DNA of 64,000 bases from the NCBI RefSeq assembly GCF_024127895.1, contig NZ_JAMYBK010000010.1, positions 62,001 through 126,000 of the forward strand, read 5' to 3'. Below are positions 35,512 to 45,028 of the stretch, one piece after another. Below the pieces are notes generated by a model. The model saw nothing but the letters and a program-made list of their open reading frames with translations. It was not told the DNA's origin and searched no databases. Position 1 is the first letter of the stretch, and each line of letters opens with the position of its first letter. The position numbers and the translations under genes were made by a program. The DNA is from Pseudomonas guariconensis (lineage in GTDB: Bacteria; Pseudomonadota; Gammaproteobacteria; Pseudomonadales; Pseudomonadaceae).

Positions 35512-37623
35512 ATGGCCCGCACAACCCCCATCGAGCTGTACCGCAACATCGGCATCGTCGCCCACGTCGATGCCGGCAAGACCACCACCACCGAACGCAT
35601 CCTGTTCTACACCGGGGTCAACCACAAGATGGGCGAGGTGCATGATGGCGCCGCCACCATGGACTGGATGGCCCAGGAGCAGGAGCGCGGCATCACCATC
35701 ACCTCGGCGGCCACCACGGCGTTCTGGCAGGGCTCGGCCAAGCAGTTCGCCGACAGGTACCGCTTCAATATCATCGACACCCCCGGCCACGTCGATTTCA
35801 CCATCGAGGTGGAGCGCTCGCTGCGCGTGCTCGACGGCGCGGTGGTGGTGTTCAGCGGCGCCGACGGGGTCGAGCCGCAATCCGAGACGGTCTGGCGCCA
35901 GGCCAACAAGTACCACGTGCCGCGCCTGGCCTACATCAACAAGATGGACCGCCAGGGCGCCGACTTCCTGCGCGTGGTCCGCCAGATCGACCAGCGCCTG
36001 GGCCACCATCCGGTGCCGATCCAGCTGGCCATCGGCAGCGAGGAGCACTTCGCCGGGCAGATCGACCTGGTGAAGATGAAGGCCATCTACTGGAACGACG
36101 CCGACCAGGGCACCAGCTACCGCGAGGAAGAGATCCCTGACGAGCTGCGCGCCCTGGCCGAGGAGTGGCGCGCGCACATGGTCGAGGCCGCTGCCGAGGC
36201 CAACGACGAGCTGACGGTGAAGTTCCTCGAAGGCGAGGAGCTGAGCATCGAGGAGATCAAGGCCGGCCTGCGCCAGCGCACCCTGGCCAACGAGATCGTG
36301 CCGACCATCCTCGGTTCGTCGTTCAAGAACAAGGGCGTGCCGCTGATGCTCGACGCGGTGATCGACTACCTGCCCGCCCCCACCGAGATCCCGGCGATCA
36401 AAGGGGTCGACCCGGACGACGAGAACAAGCACCTGGAACGTCATGCCGACGACAACGAGCCGTTCTCGGCGCTGGCCTTCAAGATCGCCACCGACCCCTT
36501 CGTCGGCACCCTGACCTTCGCCCGGGTCTACTCCGGCGTGCTCAGCTCCGGCGATGCGGTGCTCAACTCGGTCAAGGGCAAGAAGGAACGGGTCGGGCGC
36601 ATGGTGCAGATGCACGCCAACCAGCGCGCCGAGATCAAGAACGTCTGCGCCGGCGACATCGCGGCCCTGATCGGCATGAAGGATGTCACCACCGGCGATA
36701 CCCTGTGCGACATGAACAAGCCGATCATCCTCGAACGCATGGACTTCCCCGACCCGGTGATTTCCGTGGCGGTGGAGCCCAAGACCAAGGCCGACCAGGA
36801 GAAGATGGGCATCGCTCTGGGCAAGCTCGCCCAGGAAGACCCGTCGTTCCGCGTCAAGACCGACGAGGAGACCGGCCAGACGATCATTTCCGGCATGGGC
36901 GAGCTGCACTTGGACATCATCGTCGACCGCATGCGCCGCGAGTTCAATGTCGAGGCCAATATCGGCAAGCCCCAGGTGGCCTACCGCGAGAAGATCCGCA
37001 ACACCTGCGAGATCGAGGGCCGCTTCGTCCGCCAGTCCGGCGGGCGTGGCCAGTATGGCCATTGCTGGATCCGTTTCGCCCCTGGCGAGGAAGGCAAGGA
37101 GGGCCTGGAGTTCGTCAACGAGATCGTCGGCGGCGTGGTACCGCGCGAGTACATCCCGGCGATCCAGAAGGGCATCGAGGAACAGATGCAGAACGGCGTG
37201 CTGGCCGGCTACCCGCTGATCGGCCTGAAGGCGGCGGTGTACGACGGCTCCTACCACGACGTCGACTCCAACGAGATGGCCTACAAGATCGCGGCGTCCA
37301 TGGCCACCAAGCAGCTGGCGCAGAAAGGCGGTGCGGTGCTGCTGGAGCCGGTGATGAAGGTCGAGGTGGTCACCCCCGAAGAGTACCTGGGCGACATCAT
37401 GGGCGACCTGAGCCGCCGGCGCGGCATGATCCAGGGCTCGGAGGACAGCCCTGCCGGCAAGGTGATCCGCGCCGAGGTGCCGTTGGGCGAGATGTTCGGC
37501 TACTCCACCGACATGCGCTCGATGACCCAGGGGCGGGCCAGCTACTCGATGGAGTTCACCAAATATGCCGAGGCGCCGGCGAGCATCGCCGAGGCGATCG
37601 TCAAGAAGAGTCGCGGAGAGTGA
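35512..37623 (+). CDS. fusA2: Elongation factor G, second copy (EF-G2 type)
   Basis: A 703-residue translation GTPase. G motifs are all present: [13 protein letters not shown] (G1), [11 protein letters not shown] (G2), DTPGHVDFT (G3) and NKMDRQGAD (G4). Domains II-V follow in order, with the domain IV loop region [17 protein letters not shown] and domain V ending [19 protein letters not shown]. It is not next to rpsL/rpsG/tufA, so it is the stand-alone paralogue rather than the str-operon gene. Pseudomonads usually have two EF-G genes, and in some bacteria they divide elongation and recycling roles; which role this copy has cannot be read from the sequence. Confidence 0.93.
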   Translation: MARTTPIELYRNIGIVAHVDAGKTTTTERILFYTGVNHKMGEVHDGAATMDWMAQEQERGITITSAATTAFWQGSAKQFADRYRFNIIDTPGHVDFTIEVERSLRVLDGAVVVFSGADGVEPQSETVWRQANKYHVPRLAYINKMDRQGADFLRVVRQIDQRLGHHPVPIQLAIGSEEHFAGQIDLVKMKAIYWNDADQGTSYREEEIPDELRALAEEWRAHMVEAAAEANDELTVKFLEGEELSIEEIKAGLRQRTLANEIVPTILGSSFKNKGVPLMLDAVIDYLPAPTEIPAIKGVDPDDENKHLERHADDNEPFSALAFKIATDPFVGTLTFARVYSGVLSSGDAVLNSVKGKKERVGRMVQMHANQRAEIKNVCAGDIAALIGMKDVTTGDTLCDMNKPIILERMDFPDPVISVAVEPKTKADQEKMGIALGKLAQEDPSFRVKTDEETGQTIISGMGELHLDIIVDRMRREFNVEANIGKPQVAYREKIRNTCEIEGRFVRQSGGRGQYGHCWIRFAPGEEGKEGLEFVNEIVGGVVPREYIPAIQKGIEEQMQNGVLAGYPLIGLKAAVYDGSYHDVDSNEMAYKIAASMATKQLAQKGGAVLLEPVMKVEVVTPEEYLGDIMGDLSRRRGMIQGSEDSPAGKVIRAEVPLGEMFGYSTDMRSMTQGRASYSMEFTKYAEAPASIAEAIVKKSRGE

Positions 37624-37664
37624 GCCTGTAGGGCTGTGGCGCCTTTGGGGCTGCTTCGCAGCCC

Positions 37665-37805
37665 ATCGCCGGCAAGCCGGCTCCCACAGGGTTCGAGTCG
37701 ACCGTAAATGATGTGGTTTGCTCAGGACCGTCGCTGGCCCTTTCGCCCTCTGTGCAGTTGCTCTTGAGGCCGGCGCCAAGCTGTGGGAGCCGGCTTGCCG
37801 GCGAT
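37665..37805. repeat. Pair of inverted REP elements after fusA2
   Basis: ATCGCCGGCAAGCCGGCTCC plus CACA (37665-37688) is the exact reverse complement of TGTGGGAGCCGGCTTGCCGG plus CGAT (37782-37805). Each has flanking GC hairpin sequence (GGGGCTGCTTCGCAGCCC before the left copy). They occupy the space between the convergent fusA2 and SulP genes. Confidence 0.85.
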
Positions 37806-37830
37806 GGGGCGCGAAGCGGCCCCTGAAACG

Positions 37831-39273
37831 TCAGTGCTGCTCCCCTGCCCGCCTGAGCAACGTCCGGCAGCGCTCCGACAGGTGCACTACCCGCAGGTGC
37901 TTGCCCGCCTTGGCATAGCGCTCGCGCAGGGTCTTCAGTGCAGCGATCGCCGAGTAGTCGACGACACTCAGGTGCTTGCAATCCAGGGTCACGCTGGCCG
38001 GGTCCCCCGCCGGATCGAACTGGTTGAGAAACGGCGTGGTCGAGGCGAAGAACAGCGTGCCGTGCACCTGGTAGACCTTGCCGCCCTCACCGTCCTCGTG
38101 GCTTTCGGCATACAGCTCGCGGGCATGTTGCCAGGCGAAGTTGACCGCGGCGATGACGATACCGAACAGCACGGCGGTGGCCAGGTCGGTGAACACCGTG
38201 ACCACGGTCACCGCGACGATCGCCAGCACGTCGCTCGCCGGCACCTTGTGCAGCACCCGCAGCGAGGCCCAGGCGAAGGTCTGCTGGGCCACCACGAACA
38301 TCACGCCCACCAGCGCCGCCAGCGGAATACGCTCGATCAGCGGCGACAGGAACAACACGAACAGCAGGATCATCACCCCGGCCACCACGCCCGACAGCCG
38401 GCCACGGCCATTGGAACTCAGGTTGATCATGGTCTGCCCGATCATCGCGCAGCCGCCCATGCCGCCGCACAGGCCCGAGACCATGTTCGCCGCACCCAGC
38501 GCCACGCACTCGCGGTCGGGGTAGCCACGGCTCTCGGTGACCTCGTCGGTGAGGTTGAGGGTCAGCAGGGTTTCCAGCAGACCAACCATGGCCATCAGCA
38601 GGGCGTAGGGAGCGATGATCCTGAGGGTCTCCAGGTTCCACGGCACGTCCGGCAATGCCAACTGCGGCAGGCCACCGGCGATATGCGCCATGTCGCCGAG
38701 GGTGCGGGTCGGCAGGCCGAGCAGATAGACCAGCAGGCCCACGCCGAGGATGGCGATCAGCGCCGGCGGGACGGCGCGAGTCAGCTTCGGCAGGACGTAG
38801 ACCACCAGCATGGTCAAGGCCACCAGGCCGATCATCAGGTACAAAGGCGTGCCACTGAGCCATTGCTCGCCCTGCTTGAAGTGCTCCAACTGGGCCAGGG
38901 CGATGACGATGGCCAGGCCGTTGACGAAGCCGAGCATCACCGGGTACGGCACCAGACGCACCAACTTGCCCAGGCGCAGCGCACCGAACAGGATCATCAG
39001 CCCCCCGCCCAACAGCACCGTGGCCAGCAGGTACTGGGCGCCGTGCTGCACCACCAGGGCGACGATCACCACCGCCATGGAGCCAGCAGCGCCGGAGATC
39101 ATGCCGGGGCGGCCGCCGAACAGGGCGGTCAGGGTGCAGATGATGAAGGCACCGTACAGGCCCATGAGCGGGTTCAGGTGCGCCACCAAGGCAAAGGCGA
39201 TGCACTCGGGCACCAGGGCGAAGGAGGTGGTGAGGCCGGCGAGCACGTCGGCACGGAGTCTGGCGGGTTTCAT
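37831..39273 (-). CDS. SulP-family anion transporter with STAS domain
   Basis: A 480-residue inner-membrane transporter. It starts MKPARLRADVLAGLTTSFALVPECIAFALVA, the standard SulP opening, and has 10-12 helices plus the conserved ESRGYPDRECVALGAANMVSGLCGGMGG. A short C-terminal STAS domain (about residues 395-480) includes VTLDCKHLSVVDYSAIAALKTL, where D-Y-S-A is the switch region. Substrates of this family include sulfate, bicarbonate and dicarboxylates; the sequence does not decide. It lies 130 bases downstream of the S8 protease gene on the same strand. Confidence 0.9.
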   Translation of the reverse strand: MKPARLRADVLAGLTTSFALVPECIAFALVAHLNPLMGLYGAFIICTLTALFGGRPGMISGAAGSMAVVIVALVVQHGAQYLLATVLLGGGLMILFGALRLGKLVRLVPYPVMLGFVNGLAIVIALAQLEHFKQGEQWLSGTPLYLMIGLVALTMLVVYVLPKLTRAVPPALIAILGVGLLVYLLGLPTRTLGDMAHIAGGLPQLALPDVPWNLETLRIIAPYALLMAMVGLLETLLTLNLTDEVTESRGYPDRECVALGAANMVSGLCGGMGGCAMIGQTMINLSSNGRGRLSGVVAGVMILLFVLFLSPLIERIPLAALVGVMFVVAQQTFAWASLRVLHKVPASDVLAIVAVTVVTVFTDLATAVLFGIVIAAVNFAWQHARELYAESHEDGEGGKVYQVHGTLFFASTTPFLNQFDPAGDPASVTLDCKHLSVVDYSAIAALKTLRERYAKAGKHLRVVHLSERCRTLLRRAGEQH

Positions 39274-39403
39274 GGGTATCCTGTGGTATGGCGAACGCAA
39301 ACGCGGCCCATTCCAGTCCAGGAGTCGGGCCCGCTGCCCAAGCGAGAAAATCGCGGGTCGGGATGTTACGGAATTTGTCCGACAGCGGCCACCGCAACAC
39401 CAC

Positions 39404-41125
39404 TCAACGCACCCGTTCGCGGCTCTGCACCGCCAGATCCAGGGCGCGCTGCATGTCCAGCCGCGCCGAACGACCCAGGTCGGGGTGGTTGAGCCGGCCA
39501 TTGCGCTCCGAAGGCAAGATCGGCGCGGTCAGGTCTTCGGCATCCATGGCTTCGAAATCCTGATCCGTTCCCAGGGTCAGGGCACTGCGTCGCAGCAACA
39601 TGCGTAGTTGCTCCGGCGTCAGGTCCGGGTTGATCGACAGCATCGCCGCCACCGTGGCCGTCACCAGCGGCGTGGCGTAGGAGGTGCCGCAATGGGCCTT
39701 GCGCGCCTGCGCCGCACGCAGGCAGGCAGCGGCGCTGACATCCACGCGCATGTCGATATTGGAGCTGCGGCGCTTGCGCACATGGGCAGGATCCTCGACC
39801 GGGACGTCCTGGTCGCTGCGCTGGTGACCGCCGACCACCAGCAACTGCTCGGTGATGAACGACGACGGCAGGCGGTACTCGTCGGTACCGGACCACGAGG
39901 CGCCGTTGCCCGCCGAGTTGACCACCACCACGTCCGGGTGGCGGGCGCGCAGCCAGAGAAAGAACTCTTCCAGCAGCTCCTCGTAGCCACTCATGGCCAG
40001 CCCTGAGCGCACCAGCGAATCCACCTCGTCGCCCGCGACATCCTTCGTGCCGACCCGGTGGATGCCCCAACTCCAGTTCAGCACCCGGGCACCATCCTCC
40101 ACCAGGTTGACCGAGGCGGCGATGTTGGCCGTGACGCCTGCGTCCGCGTTGCGCTCGACGATTACCTCGAACCCTGGGCTAGGCTTGCCGAGGCCGGGCA
40201 GGAAGCCACCCTGCACGCCTTCGCCCTGGGCGGCGAGGATGCCGGCGACATGGCTGCCATGGCTTTCGGCGCGCTCGCCATCGCGCGCGTAGAGGCAGGT
40301 CCGCCCTGGCGCGCAGGGGCCGCGGTAGCCGGCGAAGGCCGGCGCGTCGAAATCCACCTCGCGCTCGATCACGCCAATGCGTACGGGCTTGACCGGCAGC
40401 GACGCCGCGGGAACTCGCCGCTGGTAGTAATAGAGTGCATCCATGAATCGGTTGGCTGCCCACTCGTCCGCCTGGCTGAGCGCCCCGGCGCTGCGCCCGC
40501 CACCCTCCTCGCCCCGCTCAGGGGCGGACTCCTCGATGATCACGGCATCGACACTGGTTTCGCTGCCCATGCGCAGGATCATGGCATCGCGCTGCACCAG
40601 GTCGCGCACCGGCAAACGCAGCTGGTAGACGTTCAGCGGGGGAATGGCACCCACCACCTGGGCACCGTACTTGTCGGCGATACGCCGGGCCTGCCGCTCG
40701 CCATCGTGCTTTTCCTCGATCAGCAGGCTGACCAGGTCGAGGTAGGTGGTCAGGCCGTCCATGTTCTTCGCCACTTCGTGCGGGCCGGCAGCGACCACAT
40801 GGCTGCGCTGGCGAGTGAGCCAGACGGGGTTGCTTTTCTGGCCGGCGGATTCGATCCAGAGCGGAGCACTGCGCTGCCGGGAGGCGTCGAGTTTCAGTTT
40901 CAGCATGTCGCCCTGGCGCTCGATGCTCGCACCAGGCAGTTGCGTATCGCCGAGCCAGACCGCCGGCGTGCCCGGCCCCAGGCCTTGGGTGCGCAGGCAC
41001 CACAGTTGCGGGCCTGTGCCCAGCAAATCGTCACAGCGTTGCAGGTGCTTGATGCGCAACGTGTCCTGCGCCGCCAGGGCGGCGGCCATGAACAGGCAGG
41101 GCAGCAAGGTGAAAGCGCACTTCAT
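39404..41125 (-). CDS. S8 (subtilisin-type) serine protease with Asp-to-Glu change at the catalytic Asp
   Basis: A 573-residue exported protein (signal peptide MKCAFTLLPCLFMAAALAAQ) with an N-terminal region of about 240 residues and a subtilase domain. The His box is intact (H289 in ESHGSHVAGILAA), the oxyanion Asn is N407 in NSAGN, and the Ser box is intact (S482 in GTSYATPLVTA). The Asp box, normally V-I-D-T/S-G, reads V-I-E254-R-E-V-D-F, so the catalytic Asp is replaced by Glu. The protein may be a weak protease, or use another Asp (D258 or D260). It is divergent from a secretin-like domain protein with only about 170 bases between starts. Confidence 0.82.
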   Translation of the reverse strand: MKCAFTLLPCLFMAAALAAQDTLRIKHLQRCDDLLGTGPQLWCLRTQGLGPGTPAVWLGDTQLPGASIERQGDMLKLKLDASRQRSAPLWIESAGQKSNPVWLTRQRSHVVAAGPHEVAKNMDGLTTYLDLVSLLIEEKHDGERQARRIADKYGAQVVGAIPPLNVYQLRLPVRDLVQRDAMILRMGSETSVDAVIIEESAPERGEEGGGRSAGALSQADEWAANRFMDALYYYQRRVPAASLPVKPVRIGVIEREVDFDAPAFAGYRGPCAPGRTCLYARDGERAESHGSHVAGILAAQGEGVQGGFLPGLGKPSPGFEVIVERNADAGVTANIAASVNLVEDGARVLNWSWGIHRVGTKDVAGDEVDSLVRSGLAMSGYEELLEEFFLWLRARHPDVVVVNSAGNGASWSGTDEYRLPSSFITEQLLVVGGHQRSDQDVPVEDPAHVRKRRSSNIDMRVDVSAAACLRAAQARKAHCGTSYATPLVTATVAAMLSINPDLTPEQLRMLLRRSALTLGTDQDFEAMDAEDLTAPILPSERNGRLNHPDLGRSARLDMQRALDLAVQSRERVR

Positions 41126-41295
41126 GCAGGCGGTCCCGTGGTCTTCTTTTGCTGCGACTGCCAGGTGAGCGCAAAGGTTCATAGCGCCTCGCAGGCAACC
41201 AAAATCAAGCAAAACCACCCTGCCCTGTGATCCACACCCGGCACACCCTCGACAAATTTGCCATCATGATCATTCCACCTGCGGAGATCATGGAC

Positions 41296-42030
41296 ATGCC
41301 GCTACGCCCCCTCATCGCTTCCCTGCTGCTGGCCGCCAGCCTCGCCGCCCAGGCCGCCACCGAGGTGCTGGCGCTGCAGCACCGCACCAGCGCCGAACTG
41401 TTGCCCACCGTCCAGTCCTTCCTGGGCAAGGACGGCAGCGTCAGCGCCTTCGAGAACAAGCTGATCGTCAATGCCAGCCCCGAGCGCATCGACGACCTGC
41501 GCGCCCTGCTGCAACAACTCGACACCGCCCCCAAGCGCCTGTTGATCAGCGTCGACAACAACGACAGCAATTTCCAGGACAACCGCGGCAACGCGCGGAT
41601 CATCCGCTACGGCACCGCCAATCGCGACGGCGGCCTACAGCAGATCCAGGCCAGCGAGGGTGTGCCCGCGTTGATCCAGGTGGGCCAGAGCATCCCCATC
41701 ACCAGCACCCATACCGATGGTTACGGACGCATCCAGAGCGATACCGAATACCGTAATGTCACCCAGGGTTTCTACGTCACCCCGAACCTGAGCGGAGATA
41801 CGGTTCGTCTGCAAATAAGCAGCAATAACGACAGGATCAGCAGCGAACGTCAGGATGTAGTAAAAGTCCAGAGCACCGACACGACGGTCACCGGCAAGCT
41901 CGGCGAGTGGATCCCCCTGGCGGGGTACAACCAGCAGAGCCAGGCCGAACGTAACGCCTCGAGCCTCAGCTACAGCACGCAGCGCGGTGAAAACATGACA
42001 CTGCGCGTCAAAGTCGACCTTCTGGAGTGA
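41296..42030 (+). CDS. Exported protein with secretin N-terminal-type domain
   Basis: A 244-residue exported protein with signal peptide MPLRPLIASLLLAASLAAQA. The next 70 residues (EVLALQHRTSAELLPTVQSF then NKLIVNASPERIDDLRALLQQLDTAPKRLLISV) match the ring-building N-domain of type II/III/IV secretins. The secretin pore domain, however, is missing. The remainder (IQVGQSIPITSTHTDGYG, TQGFYVTPNLSGDTVRLQIS) resembles the linking part of secretin family proteins. It therefore looks like a secretin-related periplasmic protein with no channel. Start chosen with GGAG nine bases ahead; in-frame ATGs at 41266 and 41290 are alternatives. Divergent from the S8 protease. Confidence 0.75.
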   Translation: MPLRPLIASLLLAASLAAQAATEVLALQHRTSAELLPTVQSFLGKDGSVSAFENKLIVNASPERIDDLRALLQQLDTAPKRLLISVDNNDSNFQDNRGNARIIRYGTANRDGGLQQIQASEGVPALIQVGQSIPITSTHTDGYGRIQSDTEYRNVTQGFYVTPNLSGDTVRLQISSNNDRISSERQDVVKVQSTDTTVTGKLGEWIPLAGYNQQSQAERNASSLSYSTQRGENMTLRVKVDLLE

Positions 42031-42519
42031 TCCCAGGCAATTCAAGGCCTCGACCCAAGGCCTTGAAACTGACCAGAGAGTCGTATTAGACCAAGGATGT
42101 AGTAATAGAAAAAAACCACTACAAAACATTTGACAGGCACTTTTTCCCAAGGGCATGATGGCCTCGCTCCCGCTAATCAGAGGCCCTGGCAAGGGCCTTC
42201 GAGATGCGCTCCTCCCACCCCTGGGGGCGTCTCGTGTCCATACGGCCCACAAGGCGGTTCGACGGGATTGCGACTGCAACGAAGAAGTTGTCCCGAGGGA
42301 CGGAAGCGCATCACCGCAGTACCCGGCAGTCCTGTCGCCATACAGCGAGGCAACCACGAGCCGACCTGTCGCCACACCTCGCCCGGCCTGCACACCCCTT
42401 CCCCTTCGAGCCTCCCCGTTCGCAGTCGCCCTTCCGCCGAGCAAGGCCGCCAAGCCTCCGATCCGCGCCGAGCACAAGCACTTACTTCACCAAGACTGAT
42501 GCGACGAGGTTTTATTTCC
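42031..42519 (+). promoter_or_regulatory. aceA promoter and long leader region
   Basis: 489 bases with no supported gene. A sigma-70-like pair is TTGACA at 42130-42135 and CATGAT at 42154-42159 (18 bases apart), preceded by an AT-rich patch (42095-42130). A hairpin GGCCCT / AGGGCC (42182-42197) follows at the start of the predicted transcript. From there to the aceA ATG lies a leader of about 350 bases, GC-rich and lacking a convincing open frame. No riboswitch motif is recognised. Confidence 0.45.
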
Positions 42520-43845
42520 ATGGCACTGACACGCGAACAGCAAATTGCAGCCCTTGAGAAAGACTGGGCCGAGAACCCGCGCTGGAAAGGCGTGACCCGT
42601 ACCTACACCGCCGCCGATGTCGTGCGTCTGCGTGGTTCCCTGCAGCCGGAGCACACCCTGGCCCGCCTGGGTGCAGAAAAACTGTGGAAGCTGGTCACCG
42701 AAGGTGCCCACCCGTCCTTCCGCCCCGAGAAAGATTTCGTCAACTGCATGGGCGCCCTGACCGGCGGCCAGGCAGTCCAGCAGGTGAAGGCCGGCATCCA
42801 GGCCATCTACCTGTCCGGTTGGCAGGTGGCCGCCGACAACAACTCGGCCGAGTCCATGTACCCTGACCAGTCGCTGTATCCGGTCGACTCGGTCCCCACC
42901 GTGGTCAAGCGTATCAACAACGCCTTCCGACGCGCCGACCAGATCCAGTGGAAAGCCGGCAAGAACCCGGGCGACGATGGCTACGTCGACTACTTCGCAC
43001 CGATCGTGGCTGACGCCGAGGCCGGTTTCGGCGGCGTGCTGAACGCCTACGAGCTGATGAAGAACATGATCGAAGCAGGCGCCGCCGGCGTGCACTTCGA
43101 AGACCAGCTGGCCTCGGTGAAAAAATGCGGTCACATGGGCGGCAAGGTCCTGGTGCCGACCCAGGAAGCCGTGCAGAAACTGGTCGCCGCTCGCCTGGCT
43201 GCAGACGTCGCCGGCGTGCCGACCATCATCCTGGCCCGCACCGACGCCAACGCCGCCGACCTGCTGACCAGCGACTGCGACCCGTACGACCAGCCGTTCG
43301 TGGTTGGCGAGCGCACCCGTGAAGGCTTCTACAAGGTACGCGCCGGCCTCGACCAGGCCATTTCCCGCGGCCTGGCCTACGCCCCGTACGCCGACCTGAT
43401 CTGGTGCGAAACCGCCAAGCCGGACCTGGAGGAAGCTCGTCGCTTCGCCGAGGCGATCAAGAAGGAGTACCCGGACCAGATCCTGTCGTACAACTGCTCG
43501 CCGTCCTTCAACTGGAAGAAGAACCTGGACGACGCCACCATCGCCAAGTTCCAGCGCGAGCTGTCGGCCATGGGCTACAAGCACCAGTTCATCACCCTGG
43601 CGGGCATCCACAACATGTGGCACGGCATGTTCAACCTGGCGCACGACTACGCCCGCAACGACATGACCGCCTACGTGAAGCTGCAGGAGCAGGAATTCGC
43701 CGACGCCAGCAAGGGTTACACCTTCGTGGCGCACCAACAGGAAGTCGGCACCGGCTACTTCGACGACATGACCACCGTGATCCAGGGTGGTGCTTCGTCG
43801 GTGACGGCACTGACCGGCTCGACCGAGGAAGAGCAGTTCCACTGA
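42520..43845 (+). CDS. aceA: Isocitrate lyase
   Basis: A 441-residue enzyme splitting isocitrate into glyoxylate and succinate, the first step of the glyoxylate shunt needed for growth on acetate and fatty acids. The catalytic loop K-K-C-G-H is present in [19 protein letters not shown]. Other hallmarks are [23 protein letters not shown], the metal-binding [11 protein letters not shown], and [15 protein letters not shown] second start upstream (MRRGFIS) is less likely; GAGG lies ten bases before ATG 42520. It has its own terminator at 43865-43898. Confidence 0.97.
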   Translation: MALTREQQIAALEKDWAENPRWKGVTRTYTAADVVRLRGSLQPEHTLARLGAEKLWKLVTEGAHPSFRPEKDFVNCMGALTGGQAVQQVKAGIQAIYLSGWQVAADNNSAESMYPDQSLYPVDSVPTVVKRINNAFRRADQIQWKAGKNPGDDGYVDYFAPIVADAEAGFGGVLNAYELMKNMIEAGAAGVHFEDQLASVKKCGHMGGKVLVPTQEAVQKLVAARLAADVAGVPTIILARTDANAADLLTSDCDPYDQPFVVGERTREGFYKVRAGLDQAISRGLAYAPYADLIWCETAKPDLEEARRFAEAIKKEYPDQILSYNCSPSFNWKKNLDDATIAKFQRELSAMGYKHQFITLAGIHNMWHGMFNLAHDYARNDMTAYVKLQEQEFADASKGYTFVAHQQEVGTGYFDDMTTVIQGGASSVTALTGSTEEEQFH

Positions 43846-43864
43846 TAGTGGGTTGCTGTTGAAC

Positions 43865-43898
43865 AAAGGCCCGGGGCTTGTGAAAGCCTTGGGCCTTT
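43865..43898 (+). terminator. Intrinsic terminator of aceA
   Basis: AAAGGCCC-gg-GGCTT / AAGCC-tt-GGGCCTTT makes a long stem with a small bulge and a four-base loop, followed by CATTTTG. It lies 20 bases after the aceA stop. Confidence 0.85.
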
Positions 43899-43911
43899 CA
43901 TTTTGTCTGCA

Positions 43912-43950
43912 CCGGCCCTTTCGCGGGTAGCTTACCCGCGAAAGGGCCGG
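43912..43950. repeat. 18-bp perfect hairpin (REP-like)
   Basis: CCGGCCCTTTCGCGGGTA (43912-43929) and TACCCGCGAAAGGGCCGG (43933-43950) are perfectly complementary around a three-base GCT loop. The core CGCGGGTA-GCT-TACCCGCG is a variant of the Pseudomonas REP stem. It is exceptionally stable and directly follows the aceA terminator. Confidence 0.75.
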
Positions 43951-44052
43951 GACAGGCCAGTGCAAAAACCAGGGTCAGACCTACTTGAGGCCACCCAACA
44001 GCGATGACGTAGGTCTTAAATGCAGACGCTCCATGAAAACGCCGAGGAAACT

Positions 44053-44373
44053 CTAAGCCCGGAATCCACCGTCTATTGGCACCGCCACGCCAGTCACGAA
44101 AGAAGCTGCTTCGGAGCTAAGCCAGTACACAAGCTCAGCGACTTCATGGGCCTCACAAACTCTCGCCATAGGCTGCGAGGCGCGTACCGCATCAAACTTG
44201 TTCCCCAACACCTGTTCTGCCAATGGTGTTGACACAAAGCCCGGACAGACAGCATTGGCCCGCACGCCATAAGGGGCATACTCCTTCGCAACCGCTCTAG
44301 TCATACCAACTAACGCGTGCTTGCTGGCGGTGTATACAGAACCACCTGTCACACTGGCATTCAACCCCGCTAG
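44053..44373 (-). pseudogene. Short-chain dehydrogenase/reductase remnant (C-terminal half only)
   Basis: The frame encodes the back half of a classical SDR: the YxxxK catalytic pair in SVYTASKHALVGMTRAVAKE, then NAVCPGFVSTPLAEQVL and the usual ending FVTGVAVPIDGGFRA. The NAD-binding N-terminal half (TGxxxGxG, NAG) is absent. Upstream the frame continues for about 50 codons with sequence unlike SDRs, so a deletion or insertion joint lies near 44370. The fragment sits in DNA of lower GC between aceA and nuoA. It is almost certainly non-functional as an SDR. Confidence 0.75.
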
Positions 44374-44890
44374 CGAGGCGACATCGTGGGGCTGCTGCAC
44401 AGCCCCGAACAGCAGTTGAGCGGCCTTGCCTGACCCGCATTGGAGAACACCTGCTACAAGTGCAACGCACGGATCGACATCTATGTCTATGCTTGAAGCA
44501 GCACTGTCACTTGGGCTGCCTCCCAAACCGACAGGCCGTTCTGGCCCTGGCCACTACCTCTTCTATATATGCTCTCTGCTGGCCAACGGAAGCTCAATCG
44601 ATAAAGCATTGATCCAGAGCGGTGCAGGTGACGCGCGCAACTGCTAGAACGAGAGCCTTTCGCATTTGCAATGCAGCGAGGACGCGCAGTGAACTTTGCA
44701 AGATTCGGCCCTCTTAGAATGTCGAACGCCAAGTCAAATGAAATTAATTATCATTACGATGATGCCCAGTCATTACGCCACGCAAGAAACATAATTAACA
44801 AAAGCATGCGCAATGCCCGAAACTCAAGGCTTTCAGCCATTTACGAAAGATTTTTGTTCTTAATCCTACGAATAAATTTGCCACAGAAAT
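44374..44890. other. Gene-free scar region between SDR remnant and nuo promoter
   Basis: About 500 bases of lower GC than the surroundings with only short, unconvincing frames. It contains a Fur-box-like sequence at 44740-44758 (GAAATTAATTATCATTACG, 13 of 19 matches to the classical consensus), but no iron gene lies next to it. This looks like decayed DNA left after loss of one or more genes. Confidence 0.4.
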
Positions 44891-44919
44891 TTTACTTGCT
44901 GTGGGTTTACCCATAAAAT
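44891..44919 (+). promoter_or_regulatory. Candidate sigma-70 promoter for the nuo operon
   Basis: TTTACT (44891-44896) and TAAAAT (44914-44919) are separated by exactly 17 bases, giving 4/6 and 5/6 matches to the consensus. This would place the transcript start about 100 bases before the nuoA ATG. A small dyad CCACAG / CTGTGG (44881-44886 and 44899-44904) overlaps the spacer. Confidence 0.5.
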
Positions 44920-45028
44920 CAGCGCGATTGATTCAGCTGCGACATTTGGTCACTGCATCCGCGACACCGAGTCGCCGCTCTACTTATTTCAGACTGCAGA
45001 GCTGGGTCTCTGTATAAGGATTTCCAAC

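Noticed and set aside
39404..41125. Declaring the S8 protease a dead enzyme
   Set aside because: His, Ser and oxyanion residues are intact and Asp258/Asp260 lie near; Glu may partly replace Asp, so loss of activity is not proven.
44671..44916. 81-codon plus frame before the nuo promoter
   Set aside because: No ribosome site, no family, and it runs through the candidate Fur box and the nuo promoter; composition reflects AT-rich non-coding DNA.
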